From: Nonomuraea sp. NEAU-A123
Lineage (GTDB): Bacteria; Actinomycetota; Actinomycetes; Streptosporangiales; Streptosporangiaceae
Length of the DNA stretch: 64,000 bases
Assembly (NCBI RefSeq): GCF_018603905.1
Contig: NZ_JAHFZZ010000002.1
Location: forward strand, 682,001 to 746,000
Reading direction: 5' to 3'
This document shows, piece by piece, positions 35,400-43,525 of the stretch. Position 1 is the stretch's first letter. Every line of letters begins with the position of its first letter. The translations under genes and the position numbers were made by a program. The notes under the pieces are model-generated. The model was not told the origin of the DNA. It saw only the letters and a program-made list of their open reading frames with translations, and made no database searches.

Positions 35400-36090
35400 G
35401 CCCTCCGGTCAGCCGGGGCACCGCCTCCAGCAGGGCGCGCGTGTAGTCGTGCGCGGGCTCGCCGACGACCTGTCCGGTGGGCCCGGCCTCGACGACGCGG
35501 CCCTGGTGCATGACGGCGACGACGTCGGAGACGTACCGTACGACGGCCAGGTTGTGCGAGATGAACAGCATCGACAGGCCCAGCTCGTCGCGGAGCGAGC
35601 GCACCAGGTTGAGCACCGCGCCCTGGACGGACACGTCGAGCGCGCTGGTGATCTCGTCGGCGACGAGCAGATCGGGCGCGGCGCCGAGCGCCCTGGCTAC
35701 GGCGACCCGCTGCCGCTGGCCGCCGGACAGCTCGCGCGGGTAGCGCCCGGCCAGGTCCGCGGGGAGCGAGACGAGCCCCAGCAGCCGATCCACCTCGGCT
35801 CGCCGCCCCGCGCGGTCGCGCCTGCCCCGCACCCCCTCCGCCACCGAGTCGCCGACGGTCATGCGCGGGTCCAGCGAGGCGTACGGGTCCTGGAACACCA
35901 TCTGGACGTTGTGCGCCCCGTCGATCCGGCCCGTGTACGGCACCAGGCCGCTCACCGCCCTGGCCAGGGACGACTTGCCCGACCCCGACTCGCCGACCAG
36001 CCCGACGATCCGGCCAGGGGGGATCTCCAGCGTGACCCGGTCGACCGCGGTGAAGGCGCCGAAGCGCACGGTCAGGTCTTCGATGATCAC
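35389..36090 (-). CDS. Peptide ABC ATPase, DppF-like, short
   Basis: 233 aa from GTG 36090, GTGA overlap with the gene before. Walker A GESGSGKSS, signature LSGGQRQR, Walker B LLVADEITSALD, H-loop SHNLA. It lacks the usual oligopeptide C-terminal extension and ends soon after EPAHDYTRALLEAVP. Last gene of the second dipeptide operon. Confidence 0.92.
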   Translation of the reverse strand: MIIEDLTVRFGAFTAVDRVTLEIPPGRIVGLVGESGSGKSSLARAVSGLVPYTGRIDGAHNVQMVFQDPYASLDPRMTVGDSVAEGVRGRRDRAGRRAEVDRLLGLVSLPADLAGRYPRELSGGQRQRVAVARALGAAPDLLVADEITSALDVSVQGAVLNLVRSLRDELGLSMLFISHNLAVVRYVSDVVAVMHQGRVVEAGPTGQVVGEPAHDYTRALLEAVPRLTGGLRE

Positions 36091-37898
36091 TTGACCTCCC
36101 AGCAGGCCACGCGGCCCGCCTCGCCGTACGAGATGAGCGGGGGACGTTCGGCGGCGCAGCGGGCGGTCGCCAGGGCGCACCTGTCCGCGAAGGCGCAGCC
36201 GGGGCCCACGTCCGAGGGGGCGGGCTGGCGGCCGGGGATGCTCGCGAGCGGCCGGTCCCGGTCGGTGTCCATGTCGGGCAGGGAGGCGATGAGCGCCCGC
36301 GTGTACGGGTGCGCGGCCTCGGCGGCGAGCCGGGCGACGGGCAGTTCCTCCACGACCCGGCCCGCGTACATGACCATGACCCGGTCGCACAGCCCGCCCA
36401 CCACGGCGATGTCGTGCGAGATGAACAGCGCGGCCGCGCCGGTCTCCTCGGTGACCTCGCGCAGCAGCCGCAGGATCTGCCGCTGTACGGTCACGTCGAG
36501 CGCCGTGGTCGGCTCGTCGGCGATGATCAGCCGTGGCGTGGCCATGAGGCCCATCGCGATCACCGCGCGCTGCCGCATGCCCCCGGACAGCTCGTGCGGG
36601 TGCTGCCGGGCAGTCGCGGCCGGGTCGGGCAGGTGGACGTGCCCGAGCCGGTCCACGGCCCGCCGGTTCGCCTCGGCACGGCCGGCGCCCTGGTGCACGA
36701 TGGCCACCTCGGCGAGCTGCCCGCCCACCCGGAGCGCCGGGTTGAGTGAGGCCATGGGGTCCTGGAACACCATGGCCAGCGCGGTGCCGAGCTCCTTGCC
36801 CGACAGCGTGGCGACGTCCCGGCCGCCGAGCAGCAGCCGTCCGTAACCGACCGTGCCCGGATAGGGGACGAGCCCGCCGATGGCCGCGGCGGTCAGGCTC
36901 TTGCCGCTGCCCGACTCCCCCACCAGGCCGACGATCTCGCCGGGCGCGATGGTCAGCGACAGCTCGCGTACGGGTGTCGCGCCGCCGGGGAACGCGACGC
37001 TCAGGCCCCTGACCTCCAGCACCGCGCCGGGGTCCGGCTCGCCGGGGTCGGGCGGCACCGCCGCGGTCCGCTTCTTCCCGGCCGGGGCGGTACGGGCGGC
37101 GGCCTTGGCCATGGCGTCGCCCAGCAGGTTGAACCCGATGCCCGCGAGCGCGATGGCCGCCGCCGGGCCGAGCGCGACCTCGGGTGTCACGTAGATGCGG
37201 GCGAACCCGTCGAACAGCAGCCTGCCCCAGTCGAAGGACGGCGGCTGCACGCCCAGGCCGAGGAACGACATCCCGGCCAGGCCGAGCAGGGCGCCGCCGA
37301 GCGACTGGGTGAGCTGCAGGATGAGCGGCTCGGCGATGTTGGGCAGCACGTGCCCGGTCAGGACCCGGCGGCGGGACACGCCGAGCATGCGGGCGGCCGA
37401 CACGTAGTCCGATCCGGCGACGGTGGCGGCCAGCGTCTGGGTGAGCCGGGCGAAGCCGGGCGCGATGGCGACCCCGATGCCCAGGACCGCACCGCGGGCG
37501 CCCAGCCCGCTGACGACCGCGGTGAACATGGCCAGCAGCAGCCCGGGGAAGGCGACCAGGGCGTTGACCGCTCCGGTGATCAGCCGTGCTGCCCGGCCGG
37601 GCAGCACGGACGGCAGGGCGCCGAGCACGATCCCGGCCAGGCCGCCGATGAGCGTGGCGGCCAGCGCCAGGGCCAGCGAGAACCGCCCGGCCACCAGCAC
37701 CCGGGCGAGCAGGTCGCGGCCCAGGCTGTCGGTGCCGAGCGGGTGGGCGGTGGACGTGCCCTGGAGGATGGCCGCCGCGTCGATGCGCTCGGCAGTGGCG
37801 CCCCAGATGGGTGGCCCGATGACGGCCAGCACGACCATGGCCGCGACCAGCGCGGCTCCGGCGACCGCGGCGGGCGTGCGGGGCAGGCGAGGCTTCAC
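36087..37898 (-). CDS. Fused DppC-type permease and DppD-type ATPase
   Basis: 603 aa single frame. Residues 1-265 are a DppC permease (STAHPLGTDSLGRDLLARVLVAGR, AARMLGVSRRRVL, GMSFLGLGVQPPSFDWG); a Pro/Ala/Lys linker (about 268-292) joins a complete ATPase (about 293-603) with Walker A GESGSGKSL, VFQDP, LSGGMRQR, IIADEPTTALD, SHDIA and a C-terminal CAFADRCALATARC cysteine segment. Such permease-ATPase fusions occur in some actinobacterial peptide importers but are uncommon; standard Dpp uses separate chains, as the first operon in this window does. GTG 37898 follows the dppB-like stop directly. Confidence 0.92.
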   Translation of the reverse strand: MKPRLPRTPAAVAGAALVAAMVVLAVIGPPIWGATAERIDAAAILQGTSTAHPLGTDSLGRDLLARVLVAGRFSLALALAATLIGGLAGIVLGALPSVLPGRAARLITGAVNALVAFPGLLLAMFTAVVSGLGARGAVLGIGVAIAPGFARLTQTLAATVAGSDYVSAARMLGVSRRRVLTGHVLPNIAEPLILQLTQSLGGALLGLAGMSFLGLGVQPPSFDWGRLLFDGFARIYVTPEVALGPAAAIALAGIGFNLLGDAMAKAAARTAPAGKKRTAAVPPDPGEPDPGAVLEVRGLSVAFPGGATPVRELSLTIAPGEIVGLVGESGSGKSLTAAAIGGLVPYPGTVGYGRLLLGGRDVATLSGKELGTALAMVFQDPMASLNPALRVGGQLAEVAIVHQGAGRAEANRRAVDRLGHVHLPDPAATARQHPHELSGGMRQRAVIAMGLMATPRLIIADEPTTALDVTVQRQILRLLREVTEETGAAALFISHDIAVVGGLCDRVMVMYAGRVVEELPVARLAAEAAHPYTRALIASLPDMDTDRDRPLASIPGRQPAPSDVGPGCAFADRCALATARCAAERPPLISYGEAGRVACWEVK

Positions 37899-38891
37899 TT
37901 ACGCCTCTCTGATCTTGGAGGTGGGGTCGAGCGCGGCCAGGGCCAGGTCGACGGCGAGGTTCACGACGAGCACGATCGCGCCGTAGACGAGGATGACGCC
38001 CTGGGCGACCGGATAGTCCTTCTGGGTGATCGACTCGACGATCTTCAGGCCGAGCCCCGGCCAGGCGAAGACGTACTCGACCAGCACGCTGCCCGCGATC
38101 AGCGCCGAGAGCAGCAGGCCGCCCAGGGTGAGGGTGGCGGTGAGCGTGTTGGGCAGCACGTGCCGGAGGTAGAGGCGGGCGGCGGGCAGGCGTTTGGCGC
38201 GCGCCAGCCGTACGTAGTCGGAGCCCAGCTCGCGCAGCGTCTCCGCGCGGGAGATGCGGGCGATCATCGCGATCGGGCCGATCGCCAGGGCGAGGACGGG
38301 CAGCACGTACGAGGCGGCGCCCGCCTTGCCCGCGGGCGGGAACGCGCCGAGACCGATGGCGAAGACGGTCACCAGCGCGATCGAGTACAGGAACTCGGGC
38401 ACGGCGACGGCGGTGCCGGTCACGGTGGTGAAGGCGTACTCGGTGCCCCGGTTCCTGCCGTTCTCGGTGCGGACCGCCGCCCCCATGCCGAGCGGCACCG
38501 CCACCAGCAGCGCCACCACGGTCGCCAGCAGGGCTAGGGCCAGCGTGTTGGGGAGCCGTCCGGCGACGATCTCACCGACCGGCTCACCCGACAGGAACGA
38601 GGTCCCGAAATTTCCGGACAGCACGTTGCCCACGTAGGTGAGGAACTGCTCCGGGATCGGACGGTCGAGCCCCAGCGCCGCCGTACGCGCCTGGACGAGC
38701 TCGATCGGCGCGGCCGGCCCGAGCGACGCCCGTACCGGGTCGCCCGGAATGAGGTGGATCATCGCGAAGGACGCGACGAGCAGCGCGGCGAGCGAGACGG
38801 CGAACCGCACGGCCTGCCGCATCGCCCAGCGCGGCCCGGACCCGCGTGACCGCACCCGGCGCGCGGGCCCGGCCTTCTGGAGGTCGCGCAC
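37899..38891 (-). CDS. Peptide ABC permease, DppB type
   Basis: 330 aa, GTG 38891 immediately after the upstream stop (TGAGTG). Six helices; HLIPGDPVRASLGP near the N-terminus and EAA loop RELGSDYVRLARAKRLPAARLYLRHVLPN.. (key residues Gly, Ala, Lys) are diagnostic. Forms the channel with the permease half of the fusion. Confidence 0.92.
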   Translation of the reverse strand: MRDLQKAGPARRVRSRGSGPRWAMRQAVRFAVSLAALLVASFAMIHLIPGDPVRASLGPAAPIELVQARTAALGLDRPIPEQFLTYVGNVLSGNFGTSFLSGEPVGEIVAGRLPNTLALALLATVVALLVAVPLGMGAAVRTENGRNRGTEYAFTTVTGTAVAVPEFLYSIALVTVFAIGLGAFPPAGKAGAASYVLPVLALAIGPIAMIARISRAETLRELGSDYVRLARAKRLPAARLYLRHVLPNTLTATLTLGGLLLSALIAGSVLVEYVFAWPGLGLKIVESITQKDYPVAQGVILVYGAIVLVVNLAVDLALAALDPTSKIREA

Positions 38892-40475
38892 TCAGCCCCC
38901 CTGCGTGAGGCGGATCGAGGTCGGCACGACGCTCCCGGCCGTCATGGTGAACGTGGCGCCCTTGCCGGCGGCCAGGATGGTGTTCTCCACGACCGGCACC
39001 AGATCGCCGTTCTCGAACAGCGCCGACTCGGCCTCCAGCCACAGCTTGCAGCCTTCGGCCGACGACATTTCCGAGGCCTGCGCGATGAGCGACTCGTAAC
39101 GGGTGTTGGCCAGGTGGGCGAAGTTGGCGCCCTTGGGCGCGGCCGGTCCCGACAGGAAGCCGACGAGCTGGGTCGGCAGGGTGACGGCGATCGGCAGCCA
39201 GATGGCCTCCCAGTCCTGGGTGACGTTGAGCGACTCCGCCAGCTTGGCGTCGATGATGCCGTTCAGCTTCACCTCGACGCCGGCCTTCTTCCAGGCCGCG
39301 GCCAGGTACTCGGCCGCCGCCTGGACCCCGGATCCCCTGGTGGTGGGGTAGACGTAGCGCAGCGTCAGCCGCTTGCCGTCCTTGACCCGGACACCGTCGG
39401 CGCCCGCTCTCCACCCTGCCGCGTCCAGCGCCGCGCCGGCCGCGGCCTGGTCGTAGGCGGGCAGGTGTCCCGCGACCGTGTCGCCCTGGCAGGGCCGCGG
39501 GTCGAGGATGAGCCCGCTGGCCGGCCGGCCGGTGCCGCTGGCGGCGATCCCGGCCAGTTCCTTGAGGTTGACGGCCTGGGTGAGCGCCTTGCGTACGGCC
39601 GGGTCGTGGGTGGGCCGGTCGTCGCCCTGATGGTAGAAGAACTGGCCGTTCCCATAGGACAGGACGTTCTTGATCACTCCCGGGGTGGCCTCCACGCGGG
39701 CGCGGTCGGGGCCGTAGAAGGTGGCGCCGTTGAGCGTGCCGGAAAGCAGCAGGTTGGCGGCGGTCTGCTCGTTGGGCACGACCTTCAGCGTGACCGTCTC
39801 GGGCAGGTCCTTGGCCGTGGCGCCGCCGGGACCCCAGACGTACTCCCTGCGGGCCTTGAAGGTGTAGTAGTCGCCCGAGACCACCTCGGTGAGCCGGTAG
39901 GGGCCGGAGCCGGAGGTGCCGTGGGCGAGCACCGAGCGGTCCTTGACGCCTTTGCCGCACACGATGAACATCGTCTGGGTGCTCTCCAGGATGAAGCTGA
40001 AGGGCTTGGGCGTGGACAGGGTCACGGTGCCGGCCGCGTCGTCCGCCTTGGCCTTCATCCCGATGGGCACGAGAACGCCGTAGATGGGCGACTTGGTGGC
40101 GGGGTCGGCGATGTGGTTGACGTTGTCGGCCACGTCGGAGGGGGTGAGCTTGGCGCCGTCGGAGCAGGTGGCGTCCCGGCGCAGGGTGAAGGTCACCGAA
40201 TCGGGCTTGACCTGCCACTTCTCGGCGAGTCCCGGGACGACCTTACCGTCGGCGCCGGTGCCGACGAGCGTGTCGTACGCGAACGCGAGCACCTGGTTGG
40301 TGACCGACAGCAGGCCCGTGGCGGGGTCGAGCACGCCGGGATCGGCGCTGATGGCGAAGGTGAACGTGCCGCCGGTGACGGGCGCGCCCGTCTGTGTGCC
40401 CGTCTTCGTGGCCGCCGTGCCGCCGCAGGCCGCGGCCAGCAGGGCCAGCGCGACGAGCGCCGCTGGTGTTCTCAT
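38892..40475 (-). CDS. Peptide ABC substrate-binding lipoprotein (second system)
   Basis: 527 aa, ATG with GGAG 8 bases upstream; lipobox LAAAC at about residues 13-17. SBP_bac_5 family: DPGVLDPATGLLSVTNQVL, FTLRRDATCSDGAKLTPSDVAD, YVYPTTRGSGVQAAAEYLAAAWK. It is only distantly similar to the first DppA-like protein, so the two systems probably take different peptides. Heads the four-gene operon running to 35389. Confidence 0.92.
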   Translation of the reverse strand: MRTPAALVALALLAAACGGTAATKTGTQTGAPVTGGTFTFAISADPGVLDPATGLLSVTNQVLAFAYDTLVGTGADGKVVPGLAEKWQVKPDSVTFTLRRDATCSDGAKLTPSDVADNVNHIADPATKSPIYGVLVPIGMKAKADDAAGTVTLSTPKPFSFILESTQTMFIVCGKGVKDRSVLAHGTSGSGPYRLTEVVSGDYYTFKARREYVWGPGGATAKDLPETVTLKVVPNEQTAANLLLSGTLNGATFYGPDRARVEATPGVIKNVLSYGNGQFFYHQGDDRPTHDPAVRKALTQAVNLKELAGIAASGTGRPASGLILDPRPCQGDTVAGHLPAYDQAAAGAALDAAGWRAGADGVRVKDGKRLTLRYVYPTTRGSGVQAAAEYLAAAWKKAGVEVKLNGIIDAKLAESLNVTQDWEAIWLPIAVTLPTQLVGFLSGPAAPKGANFAHLANTRYESLIAQASEMSSAEGCKLWLEAESALFENGDLVPVVENTILAAGKGATFTMTAGSVVPTSIRLTQGG

Positions 40476-40574
40476 GTGAGGCGCTCCAGGGGAGTGTGGT
40501 CCGGGTCACCACCCTCGCCGCTGGCCGTAGATCGTTCTTCGTACCCTGCCACGAAAAGCGCGGCGGGCATGGTG

Positions 40575-42158
40575 CTAACGCCCGAAGATGCGCATCTGGA
40601 GCATGACGGTGAGCCGGGCGTCGGCGTCGGACAGGTCCAGTCCGCTGATCTCGGTGAGCCGCTTGAGCCGGTACCTGAACGTGTTGGCGTGCACGTGGAC
40701 CCGCGCCGAGGCGGCGTTGACGTCGCCGAACGCGTCGAGGTAGGCCCGCAGCGTGGCGACCAGCTCGCTGCCGTGCTCGGCGTCGTGCTCGAGCAGCCGC
40801 TGGTAGGGGCCGGTCGGCGCCTGGTCCTCCGCGGCCGCCACGTCGGCGACCTGGAGCAGCAGCGACTCGAAGTGCACGGCCGTGTAGCCGGCGACCTGAC
40901 CCAGCGCGCCACGGGCGAGCAGCACGCGCAGCGCCCTGTCGGCGTCCGCGCGGGACCTGGCGACCTGGGCGAGGCTGGCGGCCAGGCGGCCGACGCCGAT
41001 GCTGGCGGAGTGCCGCGGCCCGACCCTGGCCAGGAAGCTCTCGGCGACGCGTACGGCCCGCGTCTCCTCCTCGCCGCCCGCCTGCAGCGGCAGCACGGCG
41101 TAGGCCACCGAGCCGACGAGCGCGGCGGCCGCCTTGGGGTGGATGGCGCCGACGTGCAGCGCGAGCGCGTCGGCGAAGCGCTGCCGGTCGCTCTCGCCGC
41201 GCGCCGGGTCGTCGTCGGCGCCGTGCGCGAGCTGGGCGGCCAGCACGCACAGCCGGGCGGTGGCGATGCCGAGCCGCGCGGCGGCCTCGGGCGCGTCGGC
41301 GCCGCCCGCGAGCACGGTGGACAGCAGGTCGGTACGGAGCCGCCGCTGGGTGTCGGCCCCGGCCCGTTCACGCAGGAGCTGCAGGGCGACGATCTTGGCC
41401 GCGTCGGCGAGGGCGCGGTGCCGCTGGGCGGTGAGCGGCTCGCGGACGGCGACCCAGATGGAGCCGAGGATCTCGTCGCCCGTCCGTACGGCGATGGCCA
41501 CCCGGTTGATGCTGCCGTCGTGGAGTTCGAGGTAGACGGGCTCGCGGCTCTGGTAGAGCTGCTTGAAGAAGCCGAGCTCGTCGAGCATCCGCTGGTAGCG
41601 CTCGGGCACCTGGCGGCCGAGCACGGTCTCGATCCGGCCCGGGTCGGCCTCGTGCTGCCGTTCGGAGTAGGCCAGCACCCGCGAGGACCTGTCCTCGATC
41701 GTGACGGGCGCGTCGAGCAGCGCGCAGACCGCGTTGGCCAGCGAGAACAGATCGCCCTGCGGCCCCTCCCCCGGCCCGGCCAGGTCGCCCTCGGCCAGCA
41801 GGGAGCGCACCAGGGCGGCAACCTGGGCCCAGGAGGCCGCCCTGGTGAGGCCGAGCACGGCCACGCCGGTCTCCAGCACGGTCGCGCGTACCTGCTCGTC
41901 CACGTCCACGGGCAGCTTGACCACCACCCCGGCCGCCCCTGGGGCTCGCGTGAGCAGCTCGCGGATCTCCGCCGTGCCGTGCACGCCGACCGCCAGCAGG
42001 ATGCCGCCCGGCGGGACGATCAGCTCGTCGAGCGGGTCGAAGATGTGCACCCCGGTCACCTCGACGTCAAGGTCGCCCGGCGAGGCGGCCACGTCGATCA
42101 CCGTGCTGCCCAGGTCGTGCAGGATCCGTCCGAGGCTGGCGCGTGGGCGGTCGTTCAT
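40575..42158 (-). CDS. PucR/CdaR-family transcriptional regulator
   Basis: 527 aa from ATG 42158. Architecture: N-terminal PucR ligand domain (about 1-110), GAF-like middle (about 130-270; VTIEDRSSRVLAYSERQ), GGDEF-like region (about 300-420) and the C-terminal HTH_30 (about 465-525: ARVHVHANTFRYRLKRLTEI). It lies directly upstream of and co-oriented with the peptide ABC operon (99-bp gap) and downstream of the two hydrolases, so it probably senses an imported peptide or amino acid. Confidence 0.9.
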   Translation of the reverse strand: MNDRPRASLGRILHDLGSTVIDVAASPGDLDVEVTGVHIFDPLDELIVPPGGILLAVGVHGTAEIRELLTRAPGAAGVVVKLPVDVDEQVRATVLETGVAVLGLTRAASWAQVAALVRSLLAEGDLAGPGEGPQGDLFSLANAVCALLDAPVTIEDRSSRVLAYSERQHEADPGRIETVLGRQVPERYQRMLDELGFFKQLYQSREPVYLELHDGSINRVAIAVRTGDEILGSIWVAVREPLTAQRHRALADAAKIVALQLLRERAGADTQRRLRTDLLSTVLAGGADAPEAAARLGIATARLCVLAAQLAHGADDDPARGESDRQRFADALALHVGAIHPKAAAALVGSVAYAVLPLQAGGEEETRAVRVAESFLARVGPRHSASIGVGRLAASLAQVARSRADADRALRVLLARGALGQVAGYTAVHFESLLLQVADVAAAEDQAPTGPYQRLLEHDAEHGSELVATLRAYLDAFGDVNAASARVHVHANTFRYRLKRLTEISGLDLSDADARLTVMLQMRIFGR

Positions 42159-42214
42159 CCACTCACCGTAGTCGGATCCGAGATCGGCGGGCGGGCGGCC
42201 GTTCGCCCGCACGA

Positions 42215-43525
42215 TCAGCTGATCTTCGGAGTGGCGCGCGCTCCCACGTGGATGTACGGCGAGCCGTCCGCGAGCCGGTAGAACACGGCGGACATCCACT
42301 CCGGGTCCTCCTCCCGGCGGCCGACGAAGGTCACCTCGTCCACGGGGATGAACTTCATCTCCATGGGCGCCTGCAGCGCCGCGAGAGCGCCGGTGGCCTC
42401 GCCGTACATCCACAGGTCACCGTCTCGGACGGTCAGCGTGGTGCGGAACCCGGCCCGCTCGTACACGCCCGCGTACTTGTCCACCTCGACCTGGACGGGC
42501 GTCTCCGGCGGCCCGAGCCTGGGCGGCACGGTCAGTGCGTCGAGCTCGGCGAACAGCTCGGTGGCGACGGCGTGCGTGAACGCGCCGCTGTGCCCGCCGT
42601 TGGCGGTGACGCACACGATCGTGCCGGTGTCCGGCACGGCCCAGAGCATGGCGTGCTGGCCGATGGTGTTGCCGCCGTGGGAGATGACCTGGTGACCGTC
42701 CCACTCGTCGAGGATCCAGCCGATGCCCCACTGCTTGCCCAGCGCGTACGGGTTGGGGATGTCGATCTGCGGCTCCCACATGGCGCGCGGGTCGTCCAGG
42801 AGGCCGCCTTCGAGGTGGGCGCGGGCGAAGGCGACCACGTCGGCGGGCCGCGAGCAGATGAGCCCGGCGGGCCCGGCCGAGCGCATGAGACCCCAGACGG
42901 GGGCGGTCTTGCCGTCCATGTGGCCCATGGCGGCGCGGAAGCGCAGCACGTCCTCCGGCAGGGTCCAGGTGTGGGTGAGGCCGAGCGGTTCGACGATCTG
43001 CTCGCGCAGCACGTCGTCCCAGCGCTTGCCCTCGAGCTTCTCCAGGATCCGGCCGGCGATGCTGAAGCCGGAGTTGCAGTAGGACTGGGTGGCGCCGAGC
43101 GGGTGGTTCTGGGCCAGGTCGGCGCAGGCCTCGACGTACTTCTCCACGCAGTCGTCGCCGCGGCCGGTGTCGAGGAACAGGTCGCCGTCGATGCCGCTGG
43201 TGTGGGAGAGCAAATGCCTGACCGTGACGGCCTTGGTGACCTCCGGGTCCGCCACCCTGAACTCGGGCAGCACCTCGGCCACCGGCGTGTCGAGCGTCAG
43301 CCTGCCGCGCTCGATCTGCCGCATGAGCAGGGTCGCGGTCCACACCTTGGTGACGGAGCCGATCTGGAACAGCGAGTCGGGAGTCGCCTCGACGCCGGTG
43401 TCCTTGTTGAGCGTCCCCGCGGCGAACTCGTGCACCTCGCCCCGGTGCAGGTAGGCCAGCGCGGCCCCCGGCACCTCGTGCTCGGCGATCAGCTCGGCGA
43501 GGCGGCGACCCATTGCTCCAGCCAC
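42215..43525 (-). CDS. Serine hydrolase, beta-lactamase/D-aminopeptidase type
   Basis: 436 aa from GTG 43525 (AAGGA 7 bases upstream); ATG 43513 is an alternative. Motifs of the class C beta-lactamase fold are complete: SVTK (Ser57, Lys60), YCN (Tyr149, Asn151) and SHGG. A lipocalin-like C-terminal domain (about 345-436) follows, as in D-aminopeptidases and related esterases. No signal peptide, so cytoplasmic; this favours cleavage of imported peptides with D-residues over a cell-wall role. Overlaps the S9 peptidase gene, with which it forms a unit. Confidence 0.88.
   Translation of the reverse strand: MAGAMGRRLAELIAEHEVPGAALAYLHRGEVHEFAAGTLNKDTGVEATPDSLFQIGSVTKVWTATLLMRQIERGRLTLDTPVAEVLPEFRVADPEVTKAVTVRHLLSHTSGIDGDLFLDTGRGDDCVEKYVEACADLAQNHPLGATQSYCNSGFSIAGRILEKLEGKRWDDVLREQIVEPLGLTHTWTLPEDVLRFRAAMGHMDGKTAPVWGLMRSAGPAGLICSRPADVVAFARAHLEGGLLDDPRAMWEPQIDIPNPYALGKQWGIGWILDEWDGHQVISHGGNTIGQHAMLWAVPDTGTIVCVTANGGHSGAFTHAVATELFAELDALTVPPRLGPPETPVQVEVDKYAGVYERAGFRTTLTVRDGDLWMYGEATGALAALQAPMEMKFIPVDEVTFVGRREEDPEWMSAVFYRLADGSPYIHVGARATPKIS

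Noticed and set aside
39114-42281. Very long open frame (over 1000 codons) opposite the solute-binding and PucR genes
   Set aside because: Arg/Gly/Val-rich composition without domains or RBS; it is the antisense shadow of two well-supported genes, common at this GC content.
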